64,000 bases of DNA from assembly GCA_947095535.1 (NCBI GenBank), contig OX352772.1, positions 110,467,919-110,531,918 of the forward strand, written 5' to 3'. The DNA is from Poecilobothrus nobilitatus. Taxonomy: Eukaryota > Arthropoda > Insecta > Diptera > Dolichopodidae. This document shows, one piece after another, positions 23,611 to 36,443 of this stretch; the first letter of the stretch is position 1, and the number at the start of each line of letters is the position of its first letter. The position numbers were made by a program, and so were the translations under genes. Under the pieces are notes generated by a model. The model searched no databases and had not been told where the DNA came from. It saw only the letters and a program-made list of their open reading frames with translations.

Positions 23611-24198
23611 TTAGATTTAAAGGACATTTTTCACATATCAAATTCAACAGACCGACAAAATCTTCAGTTGCACAGCATTGCTTAGAAAATAATCATTTAA
23701 ATATCAATAAAAATAGTTTAAAATTATTAAAAAATGTTAACAATAATAATGAACTGGACGCTTGGGAGAGTTTCTACATAATTAAGTATAAAAAAGAAAA
23801 AGATTCAACTTAATGAATCGACTCAGAGCCAATAAACTCACAGCTCTTCAATATATAACAATAAATAATTCAATAAATTAAAAGTGCCTTCGGAACACAT
23901 TGAAATTTATTTTAATTATTAATTATATAAAATTTCTTAATCAGTTATTATACTCTTTTTTCCTTTTTTTCGCTTACTCGATAATCTTTTTTGTTTTCTG
24001 TTAAATGTTATTTATCAAAAAGAAATTCTTAATGTAAAGTTTATTCGAAAATGTTAAATTCAAAAATAGTTTTTTTAAATGTTAATCGCTAAGTTTTATC
24101 TGTTAAATGTTATAATTATATTGAAATTTGGTACATATGTAACACTAATTTTAAGCATTTTAATTAAAATTTTAGTCTTAGTCAGTATCTGAGGATGA
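23611..24198 (+). mobile_element. Penelope-like element, GIY-YIG tail and 3' end (copy 1)
   Basis: Last part of the GIY-YIG domain (HFSHIKFNRPTKSSVAQHC) and 3' UTR, ending 'tctgaggatga' before element B. It contains the ATTATA-flanked 168-bp segment and the intact empty site for J ('ctaattttaagcatttt', about 24,143-24,160). Confidence 0.85.
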
Positions 24199-25003
24199 AT
24201 TAAAAAAAAAACGCCTTTAATAATTAAACCTAAATCAAAACCAAAATGTAACACTACTCGAATGGAATTAAATAAGAAGATAGATCCAAAAAATTTTAAA
24301 ATAAAAAATATTGAAAATAGAGAAAACGGTGTAATTATTGTTGAAGCTGAGGATAGTCAGGAAAGAGATAAAATCAAATCTGCTATTGAAAATAACTTAG
24401 AAAAGGTGAATTACGTTACGAGTTAAAATCCCATTAGAACTTAAACCAAGAATTAAAATAGTTCACATAAGCGTGAACTACGCTGAAAATGAATTGATAA
24501 AAAAATTAAAAGATCAAAACGCGCATCTCGAAGTGAGTGATATGAAATTAATAAAAATGTACAAGAAAAGTAAATATAATGACGTAAAATTTAATGCAAT
24601 TGTCGAAATTGACAGAGAATCAATTCCAAATGCTATTGCAAATGAAAAAGTCTCAATTGGTTGGGAACGCTGTAAAGTATTTGTAATAAAGCAACTGAAA
24701 AGCAACTGAAAATATAACTGAAGCTATCAAATTCGTTCAATAACAATAATAATAATTATAGTAATACTAATAATAATAGCAATAATTACAACAATAATGA
24801 TAATATTTATGATTACAACCTTAGTAGCAATAATAAAAGTAATAGTACCAAAAAGAGTTCAAGCAACTATTCGAATTGGGTTAAGGGCGAAACACTAAAT
24901 CCTAAAAATAAACTTGTATCTGCTCATAATAATTCTTCAAAGAAATTTGTTTTTGATCCAATTGATCCACCTGCAGTAAAACTAACACGTAAAGCAGTTT
25001 TAG

Positions 25004-27746
25004 CCCTTTATTGCATACTATATCATATATGATATGCTTTTTATTTTGTTTTCTATAAAAATATACTTACCGTCTACAGAACTCTGGTATAAAAAAATTG
25101 AAGCTTTCTTTTATGTACACTTATTTTAATATAATATTTATTTGAATTTGTTAAAAAATTGGCGGGAAAAGCTAGATTATAGTATACGCTTTCAAGTGAA
25201 TTAGTGTTTATTAAAACATTGCTTCGGTTTTTATCTTATTTAATTATTATTTGGCCAGGAACATTTTTTAAATTTATTGATTTTTGCGAGGAATATATCG
25301 GTAAATAAAATTATTGAATAGTTTTTATAAAAATTTTCAATATAACTATGTAAATAGTAAATAAAATATATCATATCATATATGATATATCATGCATTAT
25401 TTCTTATAAAAATTTCAATTTCATATATGATATGAATATCATATCTGATACATCATGCAATAACAGAAACTAATTTGTACAGATAATTTTTTGTAATAAT
25501 GGGAAATGGAAACTTAACAAATAGGAAATTGAGTCAATAATCAATAACTGGGATGAGAGTGAAGATGAATTTGGTAGCGAAGATGATTGTAGTGATATCT
25601 ATCAAGGAGTATATATTGAGAGACAAACAGAACGTGCTGAATCGGTAGTTGTAACTCAAGATATAGCCGAAGAAGCAGAACCCTTTGATATAGAATCTAT
25701 GCCAATAATTTTTGATTTTACAAATAATACCAATTTCAATAATCATAATAATGGCGACTATAATAATAATTTGGCGCGAGAAAATTTTAAAATTAAGAAT
25801 CATTACGCGAAAATAATATGGAAACATTAAATATTCCAACCCAGAACATTTAATTTTAAAGGTTCTGAAAGTTTACCAAGTAGAATAACTGATTTAGATT
25901 CACCTCTTTCGTTTTTTAATTATTTCTTTTCTGAAAATATTTTTTCACATATAGTTTATCAAACTAATTTGTATTCAGTGCAAAATAATCCTAATAACAA
26001 TTTTTCCGTGACAGCAGATAAAAAAAAAATTTATTGGAATAATTTTGTTACCATCTCTTATTCAAATTCCTAATATTAGAAGATATTGGAATCATGATCG
26101 AATTCACAAAATTTGTCCACTTGTTGAAATGTTGCTTGAAAATTTTAAAAGCATACCGTACGAAGAATATATGTGTGTTGATGAGCAAATGTGCTCCACA
26201 AAAGCACGAAGCTACATGAAGCAATACATGCCTGCTAAGCCACAAAGTTGGGGCTATAAGCTTTTCGTGTTATGCGGAATATCAGGTTTCGCATACAATT
26301 TTGAGATATACACTGGGCAGGAGAACGATGAACGTTTCAGGCATGAAACTGAAAAAAACTTAGCAGCAAGTTCAAATGTAGTAATTCGTTTAACAAGAAA
26401 CATTCCATCAAATTTGAATTATAAATTGTTTTATGACAATTACTATACTTCTATTCCGCTAATGGCAGAATTATACAAAAAAGAAATTTTAAGTCTCGGA
26501 ACTGTTCGTATAAACAGGCTTCCAAATTGTAAGCTACCAGATGATAAATTCTGGAAATCAAAACCACGTGGAACATCCTACGAAACTATAGACGAAATGC
26601 ATGTCATGAAAGCAACTATAGATGAAATGTGCATGTCAACTGTAGCTTGGAAAGATAATAAAATAGTAACACTTTTGTCTAATTTTGTTGGTGAACATCC
26701 GATTCAAAAATCTGAAAGAAGAAGTAAAAATGAAGGCGTTCAAGAAATAAATTGTCCTACCATAGTTAAGGAATACAATAAATTTATGGGAGGTGTCGAT
26801 TTATTGGACTCTTTTATAGGAAGATATAAAATTAAACTTAGATCTAAAAAATGGTATATGAGAATATTTTACCATCTTTTGGATGTAGTAATATGCAATT
26901 CTTGGATTTTATACAAATAAACTAGTTTTATTCTTATATTATTATATTCACTTTCAACTTCTAAATTATTTTTGCAAAAGAGCTCATATTCAAAAGCATG
27001 GTAATAATGGTAAAATTTTATCATTATTTGATTTCAAAACGTATATATAAGTAGCTTAATCTTCATGCCGAATAGGTGAAAGTACGAGTAGAAAACCTGG
27101 GCGACCATCAACCAATATGGATAAGGAAATTGATTTAAAAAGAAGAAAAACTTCAGCATCCCACATACCACCAAAAGACGTTTGTGTTGACGGCATCAAT
27201 CATTTTCCTCTTTGGACTTCAAAAAGGCTAGCGTGCAAACTTCCAGGATGTGCTAAATTAGGCTATGTAAAATGTGAAAAATGTGATGTTACTATATGCT
27301 TTAACAAAGACAGAAACTGCTTTGCAATTTTTCATCAAAAATGATTTTGTTATTATTAGTTATGAACAAAATGAACCTATTTAGTTTATATATCAATTTA
27401 TAATATTTTAATTTATTTACCTATATTGTTTTTATTTTGTTATTGTCTGAAGTGATATTTAATTTTGATTCATTTTATTTTATTTATTATAGTTTATGTT
27501 TAAAGTGTGTTTAAGTTTTTTATTTTAAAAGGAGACTGAAATATAATTTGAAGTATATTAAATATGTATTAAAAAAATTTTTTTCCTTAATGCATGGTAT
27601 ATCATATATGATATGTATGAAAAATCCAAATTTTCCAAAGTTTTCACAATTTCCCTGAATTTTTGTATAACATTTTCGTCACAATATCGAACGATTAATG
27701 AAAAAAAATTTTTTCATCCAAAAAAAAAAACTCATGCAACGAAGGG
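25004..27746 (+). mobile_element. piggyBac-like DNA transposon (copy 2)
   Basis: Duplicate of 5,483-8,221. The left flank is TTAG (mutated from CTAG of copy 1) and the right flank CTAG (27,747-27,750). The 3' terminus reads GAAGGG, matching the 12.86-kb copy and the left end better than the 8.2-kb copy, so GAAGGG is probably ancestral. Confidence 0.9.
25499..27344 (+). pseudogene. piggyBac-like transposase, copy 2, broken
   Basis: Same domains as copy 1. The TGA of copy 1 is TGG here, but a TAA follows two codons later (about 25,825). A 3-base loss plus an added A near 26,010-26,030 shifts the frame. The core is open from 26,045 to 26,920 with the same three Asp positions (CVDEQMC, FYDNYYTS, GGVDLLD). 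The cysteine-rich C-terminal domain is open at 27,117-27,344. An extra 'gtatata' near 27,040 adds a second disruption beside the shared TAA. The different private lesions show decay after duplication. Confidence 0.92.
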
Positions 27747-28074
27747 CTAGAAGGTGATAGCGTTTACGCGCTTGCACCATTAAGACACCATAGAATATAC
27801 GTAAGGCTATTTTTATCATACTATCATGATAAAAAAGATATATGTTATGATGGTCTTACGCAAACAAATCTGAAAGTTTTAATAAATCAAGATGGATTAC
27901 CTACAAATCATGAACTTTGTAAATTGTATTATAAATACCATGAAAAAATTGGAATTGCAAAGAGGATGTTAAGGAAGATTTAATTTCATACAGAAGTCAT
28001 ATTGACAACAAATATAGAGACTATCTTCAAAGAAGTAGAGAAACTTGGAATAAATACATGAACCCTATTTCAAA

Positions 28075-29873
28075 ATGACGGACAGAAATAATAGTTTTAA
28101 CAAAAAGAAATCAATAAAAATTCTGTATGTAAATATTAGAAGTATGAGAAAAAAACTAGTTGATCTAATTTGAATGATTAAATTGCACATTCCAGATATT
28201 GTTGTTTTAAATGAAACATGGATATACTCATCTGAAATTCCGCTTATTCAAATCCCTGAGTATGCGGCAGTACATTCTTGCAGAGATAATAACAGAGGAG
28301 GTGGTACCGCAATATATATAAAAGATTCAATTTCATTTTCTACTCTTTCGTTACCTGAATCAATAAATGTTAAATTTAATCCTATTGGAATAATATTACT
28401 GAACTGTCAGCCTAACCTAAAAATTTTTACTATGTATAATGCACCTGATAATGATAAGAATGATTACGTCAATTCACTTGGAATCTTTCTTAAAACGTTT
28501 AATAAAAACTGTATTATAGTGGGAGATACCAATATTGACTTGCTTACAATTAATGATCTTACTAATACTTATAAGAACATAGTTGAATCATATAATTTCA
28601 ATATATAACATCACTATAAGCGAATAATAACATCACTATAAGCGGAATTACTCGTCTAGCCGTTAACTGCAATTGTCAATCTGATTGTAATCATGGAAGC
28701 ATTATTGATCATGTTATTTCCAACTCTAAAACTTTCAAAGTATTGATGAAGTTATCTGATAATAATATTAGTGATCACAAAATATTGAATATTAGTATTG
28801 AAAAATGTGATATTAATCCTGAACCAATGATACGGGTAAATATTGTTAAAACAAATTGGGAAATATTTTAAAACTTAGTCGCACACAAAGTTCAAATGTG
28901 TAATTCTTACAATGGACTCACGGAATGTTTAAAGGAAAGTAAATCATTGGCATCGTCAACCATAACAGTTAGAAGAAGAAAACAAAACCTTGGATTACCT
29001 CTTTTATACTCAGCGTAATAAAGAGAAAAAACAAACTTTACGCTAAACTTCGTAAAAACAAGAACAACGTGGATCTACAAAATAAGTACATAAGAATCAA
29101 AAATTTTACTCAAAAACTGGTAAAAGAAGCAAAGGAAAATTTCTTTAATAATCAAATAAGTGAAGCCACAAATCCCCAACAAATGTGGAAAGTTATTAAC
29201 GAACAGTTAAATCTTAATAGTTCCAAGGGGAAACTGAAAATTTATTTGACTAATAGCAACGGTGACATCTCTAAATCTGATTTAGAAGCAGCAAATATTT
29301 TAAATAATCATTTTGCTACCATTGGAATCGTTTTAGACAAAAAATTTAGCAACCAAGTAAATAATGAAATAGGTCCACATCTATTCACAAATGAGAGTAC
29401 AATGTTCCTTATGCCAACAAATAGCAATGAAATAATGGAAATCATAAACACTTTTAAATCTAATTCATCGCCTGGCCCTGACGGTATTTCAATAAAACAC
29501 ATCAAATCTATCGGGTATTTAATATCCAACAAACTTGCTGATATAACAAATGAAATTTTACATACTGGCGAATTTCCAGATGCGGCTAAAGAATGTATTA
29601 TCACTCCGATTTATGAAATTGCTGCTTTATAAATTATCAAATAATTTAATGAAAAGCAACCTTAGACTACAAACAAATGATTCAATCCATAATTATAACA
29701 CAAGGAGTGCAGAGCATTTTCGACTCGGAGCTCCCAGGACGGAAAAGGGTAAAAGAGATGTTATGTTCAACTGTCTAAAAGTTTTCAACAGTCTTCCTAA
29801 CAATATAAAATATGCCCCAAACATAAGAGTATTTAAAAAACGATTGAAAGCATTACCTACTCAAGTTAATTAA
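28075..29873 (+). pseudogene. ORF2 of non-LTR B, copy 3, RT core deleted
   Basis: APE endonuclease with the shared TGA (28,171-28,173), open 28,174-28,608. The shared 'catcactataagcg' duplication follows. The N-terminal RT part is open at 29,069-29,632 (SNSSPGPDGISIKHIK, ECIITPIY), then the 1.07-kb deletion removes motifs A to C and joins the C-terminal domain (29,631-29,873). It cannot encode RT. Confidence 0.9.
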
Positions 29874-30096
29874 AGAAAAAAAAATAAAAAAGAAAAAAAA
29901 AGTAAGAAAAAATAAAAATTTAAATTGAAATGTAAAGATAATTTTAAAATGTATTATAATGTGTTATATTAAACAATATCTTAATATATTGTATTAGAAT
30001 ATAAGTTAGTTATAAGGAGAGATTTATACCAGTTTTTTATACTGCCTATCTCTGTTTATTTTAATAAAATAAATAAAATAAATAACAATAAATAAA

Positions 30097-32872
30097 TTTT
30101 GATGAATGATATTTGAAAGATTTTTATTTCATTTGTTTTTTATTTAATACCGTTTATTAAAAAAGATAAGTAAAATCAAAAAATTGGTGGAAAAGATTAA
30201 TTAAGGAAAAAAAAAAAAATTTATTATAATTTTTTTTTTTTTAGAATTCATATATATTGATTTTACCGATAATTGTTCATAATCATACTCAAATATTTAA
30301 TATGGCAACCAAGCTAAATTTGAACAAATTTAAAAGATTAAAAGCTAGATTAGAATGTTTCAAAGGGGACTTATATTTTTTAAAAAAATGTAAAGAAGGT
30401 AAAGTTTTTCCAAATTTTATAAAATTAAAATGCCCCTTAATAAATGACAGAACTAAAAAAGTAATATTACATAGTCAGTTAAAATGGTTAAATTTAGAAA
30501 GGAAATACTTACAGTCAAAATTAGTTAATATCGAATTAGAATTATATGCTTTACATCTACAAATAAGCAATTCATTAAAATCGCCATTCAAAAATAATGT
30601 TAAATTAGATCACAACAACAAAATTTTTGAATTTCACGAATGGTTAGAATATTTGTCTTTAGTTTCCGAAGAAGTACATAAAATCACAAATGATAAAATT
30701 ATAAAATTGAATGCAAAACTTGATAAACTCAAAAAAGATAACAAAATATCCCAAGAAAAACCAATAGTACAAATTGTACCTGATTATATTAAGAACTTAT
30801 CAACTAAAAATTTTACTAAAAAAGAAATAGATTTATTAAATAAAGGCTTAAATTTTTCTCCTACTCCTATTCAACGAATTTCAATAAAACAGTAATTGAA
30901 TTTGAAACAGCCATAAAATATCAGCGAGATTTTGTTAAATTTAATTTAAGAAAAGAAATTAAACCAATATTAAAATCATCTAAAATCAATAGACCAAACT
31001 TAAAAATAGTTAATGACTATAATGAAATTATAAAATCTTTAAAACAGAAAGATGTATTTTACACTCAATCAGACAAGGGAAACTGCTTAGTAATTTTAGA
31101 TAAAAATGAATATTATACCAATATGGAAGAAACCATAAAAGAAGCAAAATTTATAAGACTTTCTAAAAACCCAATACAACAAATGAAAAAAGCTGCAAAT
31201 ACTTGTATATCTAAAATCGTCAACATTTTCAGTATACCAAAATGGAAACTATCAGTCTCAAACCCAATATTATCAAGACTATATGGTCTAAGAAAAATAT
31301 AAAAAGCTGGAAACAAAATGAGACCTATTGCAACTAATATTCAAGCACCATGTTATGGAATATCAAAATGGATACTAACTGAATTTAATAAATTAGATCA
31401 ACCAAAAGGTTTTTACATAAAAAATAGTTTCGATTTTGTAGATAAAGTGAAGGATTACAAGTTGGAAAGAGACGATGTTATGGTATCTTTTGATGTCACA
31501 TCATTATATTCTAACATACCATTGCCTGAAGCTTTGGAATGTATAAAACAGTGGTTATTACAAACTGATATAGAAACGGAAAAAGCATATGCATTATTGG
31601 AAGCAACTAAAACTTGTATGGATCAAAACCAATTTATATTCAACGACAAATTCTACAAATTGTCACAAGGCACAAGCATGGGTAATCCACTATCATGTTT
31701 CGTTGCAAACATACTCATAGCTGATCTTGAGTTAAAATTAAAAAATAAAGGATTATTACCTAAGCTATGGCTAAGATATGTCGATGATGTGTTTACTATA
31801 ACAAAAAAAGATAACATTGAAAAACTTTTAAACATTTTGAACAACCAATTTCCAACTATAAAATTTACCACGGAAATAGAAAATAAGAAACAATTACCTT
31901 TTTTAGATTAGATTTTTTTTTAGATTTAAAAGATATTCTTAGATTTAGATATTCTTGTTATACGAAATAATGAAAAATTTGAATTCGATATCTATTGAAA
32001 ATTGACTAATACGACGAGATATATAACAAACGTTTCATACACCTCAAAATCCCACAAAATAGCAGCCTTTCACAGCATGGTCTATAGATTATGTAGACTA
32101 CCATTATCTGCAAAAAATTTAATATTGAATTGAACTACATAAAAAATATCGCAAATATCAATGTCTACTTGAAAAATGATATTGATATTTTAGTTAAAAA
32201 ATATTCTAAAAGAATAAAAAAACATGATCTTTCCACATTTTTTAAAAACAATAAACCAAGTAAAAAAAGAGTTAAATTCAGTTTTGCAAATAAAGTAACA
32301 AATAAAGTAAAAACAATTTTAAAAAAACACAATATTGATGTAGTTTACTCCAATGAAAACAAATTAAAAAATATTTTAAGCAACACTAAAGATAAAAGAA
32401 ATGATGATCGAAAATCTGGTATGAAATTACATGTCCTGATTGTAATGCGAAATACATAGGACAAACAAAACGCAATATTTTAATTAGATTTAAAGAACAT
32501 TTTTCACATATCAAATTCAACAGACCGACAAAATCTTCAGTTGCACAGCATTGCTTAGAAAATAATAATTTAAATATCAATAAAAATAGTTTAAAATTAT
32601 TAAAAAATGTTAACAATAATAATGAACTGGACGCTTGGGGGAGTTTCTACATAATTAAGTATAAAAAAAGAAAAAGATTCAACTTAATGAATAACGACTC
32701 AGAGCCAATAAACTCACCGCTCTTCAATATATAACAATAAATATTTCAATAAATTAAAACTGTTTTTGGAACACATTGAAATTTATTTTAATTATTAATT
32801 ATATAAAATTTTTTAATCAGTTATTATATTGAAATTTGGTACATATGTAATTAATTTACACTAATTTTAAGC
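30097..32872 (+). mobile_element. Penelope-like element, most complete copy (5' part)
   Basis: PLE leader, RT, linker, GIY-YIG domain and 3' UTR without C, X or mariner, interrupted only by J at 32,873. It resumes at 36,444. Because it is uninterrupted it defines the empty sites of C (32,092/32,093) and X (about 32,285-32,480). Confidence 0.92.
30302..32734 (+). pseudogene. Penelope-like RT plus GIY-YIG endonuclease, broken
   Basis: The only copy here with the full PLE domain order. RT: N-terminal region from ATG 30,302 to a stop at 30,895; then SDKGNCLVILDK, TAA at 31,300-31,302, motif A VSFDVTSLYSNIP, GTSMGNPLS, YVDD (31,777-31,788) and LPFLD; a stop at 31,911; then TRYITNVSYTSKSHK. The linker 32,130-32,420 is lysine-rich. 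GIY-YIG: a frameshift at about 32,419 hits the GIY strand, followed by a CPDC zinc-type pair (32,432-32,443), KYIGQTKR (32,450-32,473), RFKEHF and VAQHC. Stop TAA at 32,732-32,734. GIY-YIG endonucleases typify canonical Penelope-type PLEs. Catalytic residues are retained; the frame is not. Confidence 0.92.
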
Positions 32873-35800
32873 TATTGAAAAGTATTGTAAAGTAATGTAT
32901 TAATGTTGATATAAAGTGTTGTTATTGACATTGATAGTAATTTATTTTAAAGTGTTGTCAAGTTCGGGTTATTTAAATCGTGCACTTTTACTTTTGATTT
33001 TAATTTTGAATAAATTTTAGTTTTTGTTAATTTTAATTTTTGCTTTAAATTTTATTATACATACTTAATTACTTAATTTACATACTTTAATTTATCTTAA
33101 GTCAGATTTTGATCTTGGTTAATTTCGAAGTTGATTTTTAGTCAAATTTTGATCTTAATTACAATTTCAACTCTAATTTCATCTTAATTTTGCTTTTGAT
33201 TTTAATTTTGAACTAGATTTCAATTTTAATTTTAATATTATTATTTATTATTTTAACTTTTCTTTCATATTAATTTTTTTCCATCAAAATTACCACATTT
33301 AATGTTAATTTCTGTAACATACGCGGGTTGCAAACGAATTTTCATGCCGTCGATTGCCATCTTAGTTCAATTAAACCAGCAGTCTTAGCCCTTTGCGAAA
33401 CACAAGTTAGTAACCACAATGATAACTTTAATGTTACCGTCTACTCACTTATTTCACAATTCGTACCCAAAAGAGGTATCACTGTCTATATAAAAATGAC
33501 ATCGCTTTCAACACACTTCCAAAATATAAATGTTCTAGCCCAACCTTTCATTACATTTGGGTCAAAATTCTCGTTGAAGAGCATGTCATTTCTGTTTCCT
33601 ATACAGATCACCCAACTCAAATGAACAAGAAACTGCTATGGAAATTGAAAATCTATCGAACTAGATTAATGAAATTTTGGACGCATCTCCAGAAACTGAA
33701 ATTGTTCTGGCGGGAGATTTCAACATTCATAACAGGGACCTGCTTCATTTCTCTAACATCTCCCCGAGTCAAAACTCAATTGGGAAACAAATTGAACTAT
33801 TCTCCACACTGTTCCACCTTTCTCAACTTGTCCAAAATCCCACTAGGATCCCAGACCGTGCTGATCATCTGACCGTGAGGTCACCTCTTGGATCTGTTTC
33901 TCACCACACACCCTGAAAAATATGTGGTTTCAGTTGGTTGCCCCCTGGGTAATTCCGACCATTGTTTGGTTAACACTAGTTTCCGGATAAGCCCAATCTC
34001 CAACCAAAGGTCCCCTCCCAAAAAATTAGTTTGGCGTTACAGCCATGCTGACTGGGAGGGCTTTAACAATTTTTTTAGAGCCTTTGATTGGTCATTGTGC
34101 TTCCGCAACAGAAATGTTAACTTTGCTGCAAATGCGATTAGTGAAACTATTTTGCTTGGAATGAGGTTATTCATCCCTCATTTCACGAAATCTGTTAAGA
34201 GGAGTCCCAAATCTTGGTTTAATCGTATTTGCAAAGAAGCCACTTCTAGAAAAAAGGAGGCTTTTAAACTGTACCAAAACAATAGGTCGGTGGCTCGCAG
34301 GGCCAACAATATAGCGGTGAGAAACAGATGCAAGAGAGTTATTAATAAGCAAAAATTCTTGTTCAACCAAAAGTTGAAACGTAAAATAATCCACATGCCT
34401 AAGAATAGCAAATCTTTTTGGTCATTTGCCAAAAGTCTAAAGGAAGACGTTAGAGGGTCTTCCTTTCCACCACTTATTGATAAAAATAACAGAACTGTAT
34501 CAGATTCTAAAGAGAAAGCGAACATATTTGGCAAACAGTTCGCCTTCAATTCGACACTGTCACAGCCAGCTCAAATGCCACCTTCTGTTCCAGGGCTGGC
34601 TGCTCCTTCGGTAAAATTTACTTTAGGACGCGGGCAGTGATGAAAATCTTAAAGAATCTAGATACAAATAAGTCAGCTGGTCCAGATGGTATAACCACCA
34701 CGGTGCTTAAAAATACCTACTCTACTATTTCGAAACCTCTGCGCAATCTTTTCTACCTCTCCTTCACTTCGGGTATTTATCCTACCCAATGAAAGGTTGC
34801 ACATGTTTTCCCAATTCCCAAAAAAGGTAATAAAAGCGATCCCTCGAACTACCGCCCTATTGCTATAACTTCGGTCCTCTCCAAGGTAATGGAGAAAATA
34901 GTGAACCAAAAACTTCTGAAATACCTGGATCACAAAAGTTTTCTTCATGATCGTCAATACGGGTTCAGAGCCCGTCGTTCAACCGGTGATCTCATGACTT
35001 ACCTTTGTGAAAAGCTAAGCATCAACCTTCACCATTCTGGTGAGTCTGATGTTGTGGCTCTTGATATTTCTAAGGCTTTCGATCGAGTTTGGCACGATGC
35101 TCTATTGGCAAAGTGCAAAGCATTAGGTCTAGGTAGGGTCTTTCTAAAATGGATTGGAGATTTCCTTTCGAATCGCACGATTCGTGTACTGGTCGACGGA
35201 TATTCATCTCACAAATTCAAAATAAATGCTGGTGTCCCCCAGGGATCAGTTTTATCCCCAACTCCCTTCTTAATATTTATCAATGACCTACTCTCATTAA
35301 CCTCCAATCCGATCCATAGTTTCGCAGGTGACAGAACCCTTGTAGCTTCCTATGAATTTCATAGCCGCTGTAACATTAATCACCAGATTAATACAACAGC
35401 AAAAAATTTCACTATTAGTGAGCTAAATAACGATTTAGCAAAAATTCAAAAATGGGGTGAAGTCAATAGAGTTGAGTTCAACACAAAAAAAACACAATGC
35501 TGTCTGATCTCGCGGAAAATAGCCACCACCGTTCCTAACCTACTATTTCAGGGAGAAGTCTTGCAGCATTCAACGGATTTAAACATGCTGGACGTCGGGT
35601 TAAACCAGAAATTGACTTGGTCAAATCATATTTTTGGTATAGCTAAGGATGTAGCTAAATGTTTGGGTTTTATGTATCTCTGCAAAACTTACTTTTCCGC
35701 ATCTTATCTTCTCAATATCTACAAAAAATACATTAGGCCAAAAATGGAGTATAATGCACACATTTGGGCTGCAGGGCCTCGAACAGCACTGGGTTATTTA

Positions 35801-36443
35801 GATAATGTGCAAAACAAAGCTATTCGTTTAATCAACGACCTCAGTGTAACTTCTATGCTCACTTCACTCAGCCATCGTCGCACAGTAGGGTCACTGACCT
35901 TGTTTTATAGGTATCTCGTAGGGATTAACACTTGTTCCAAAGAAATTAAACAAATAATGCCTCCACTCAAAGTTTTCCAACAAGCAACAAGGAGGGCAAC
36001 AGATGCTCATCCCTACCATGTTGAGTTATCAAGATGGCGAAATACAGCCTATGGAAATTCGTTTGTCATGCGCACGTCCCGTTTGTGGAACTATATACCA
36101 TCGCATGTGTTCCCTAAGGTTGGTAATTCATATGTGTACGATTTACTTAAGTTTAAGAAGAACATTAACATCTTTCTTCAAAATACCCCTCCAAATTTTC
36201 CTACCTATCCCTCATAATCCAAATTTCCCAATGCCAATTTCCCCAATTATCCTTCCCACATCCCAATCCCCAAAACCAAACTGTACATTCGTATTAAAGG
36301 TTCCAACCTAAAGTTTGTTTTTAAAAGGGGGGTGGTTTTGGTTGGTTAAAGTCCAACACTCCCTTAGGATGCACGTGCAGTTCCTCTTGGTGACTTTCGA
36401 GTTTTCCACCAACCCTCGTAAAAAAAAAAAGAAAAAAAAAAGC
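32873..36443 (+). mobile_element. Jockey/CR1-like non-LTR retrotransposon J
   Basis: Inserted in the PLE 3' UTR: 'ctaattttaagc' on the left and 'agcattttaatt' on the right reunite exactly as at 4,633-4,660. The 3' end is an A-rich tail (36,421-36,440), so the 4-base target duplication AAGC is only partly distinguishable from the tail. GC content is clearly higher than in the neighbouring elements, so J comes from a different lineage or a younger source. The left 440 bases are T-rich repeats of the type 'ttttaattttg'. No ORF1 is recognisable, so the 5' end is probably truncated. Confidence 0.9.
33301..36217 (+). pseudogene. Endonuclease-RT of non-LTR J, broken
   Basis: An APE-type endonuclease in several frames (33,328-33,624 with LALCETQV; 33,677-33,916 with ETEIVLAGDFNIHNRDL; 33,888-34,640 with NSDHCLV and WYRYS-type linker). 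RT starts near 34,640 (NKSAGPDGI), has TGA at about 34,790-34,792, and reads YRPIAITSVLSKVMEK, QYGFRARRSTGD, motif A ALDISKAFDRVWH and motif B GVPQGSVLSP in the long frame 34,889-36,217. Motif C is FAGD: the first catalytic Asp is Gly (GGT, 35,327-35,329). The C-terminal region carries IWAAGP and LDNVQNKAIRL. Inactive. Confidence 0.92.

Larger units (their letters stand above)
24212..28078 (+). pseudogene. ORF1 (gag-like) of non-LTR B, copy 3, interrupted
   Basis: Same domain content as copy 1: GVIIVEAEDSQERDK block, IGWERCKVF block (open 24,473-24,709), Asn-rich linker, piggyBac insertion, then the C-terminal part after CTAG at 27,747-27,750. It differs by an extra 'gcaactgaaaa' near 24,700 and shares the 1-base deletion near 27,957 with copy 1. 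ORF1 and ORF2 again meet in ATGA (28,075-28,078). Confidence 0.75.
24199..30096 (+). mobile_element. Non-LTR B (copy 3) with nested piggyBac and internal deletion
   Basis: Duplicate of 4,687-11,616. It lacks about 1,065 bases of RT core: at about 29,615 sequence equivalent to 10,090 joins sequence equivalent to 11,156 through a short filler (gaaattgctgct) near a gatttat microhomology. It lacks the 4.64-kb tandem duplication. Confidence 0.9.
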
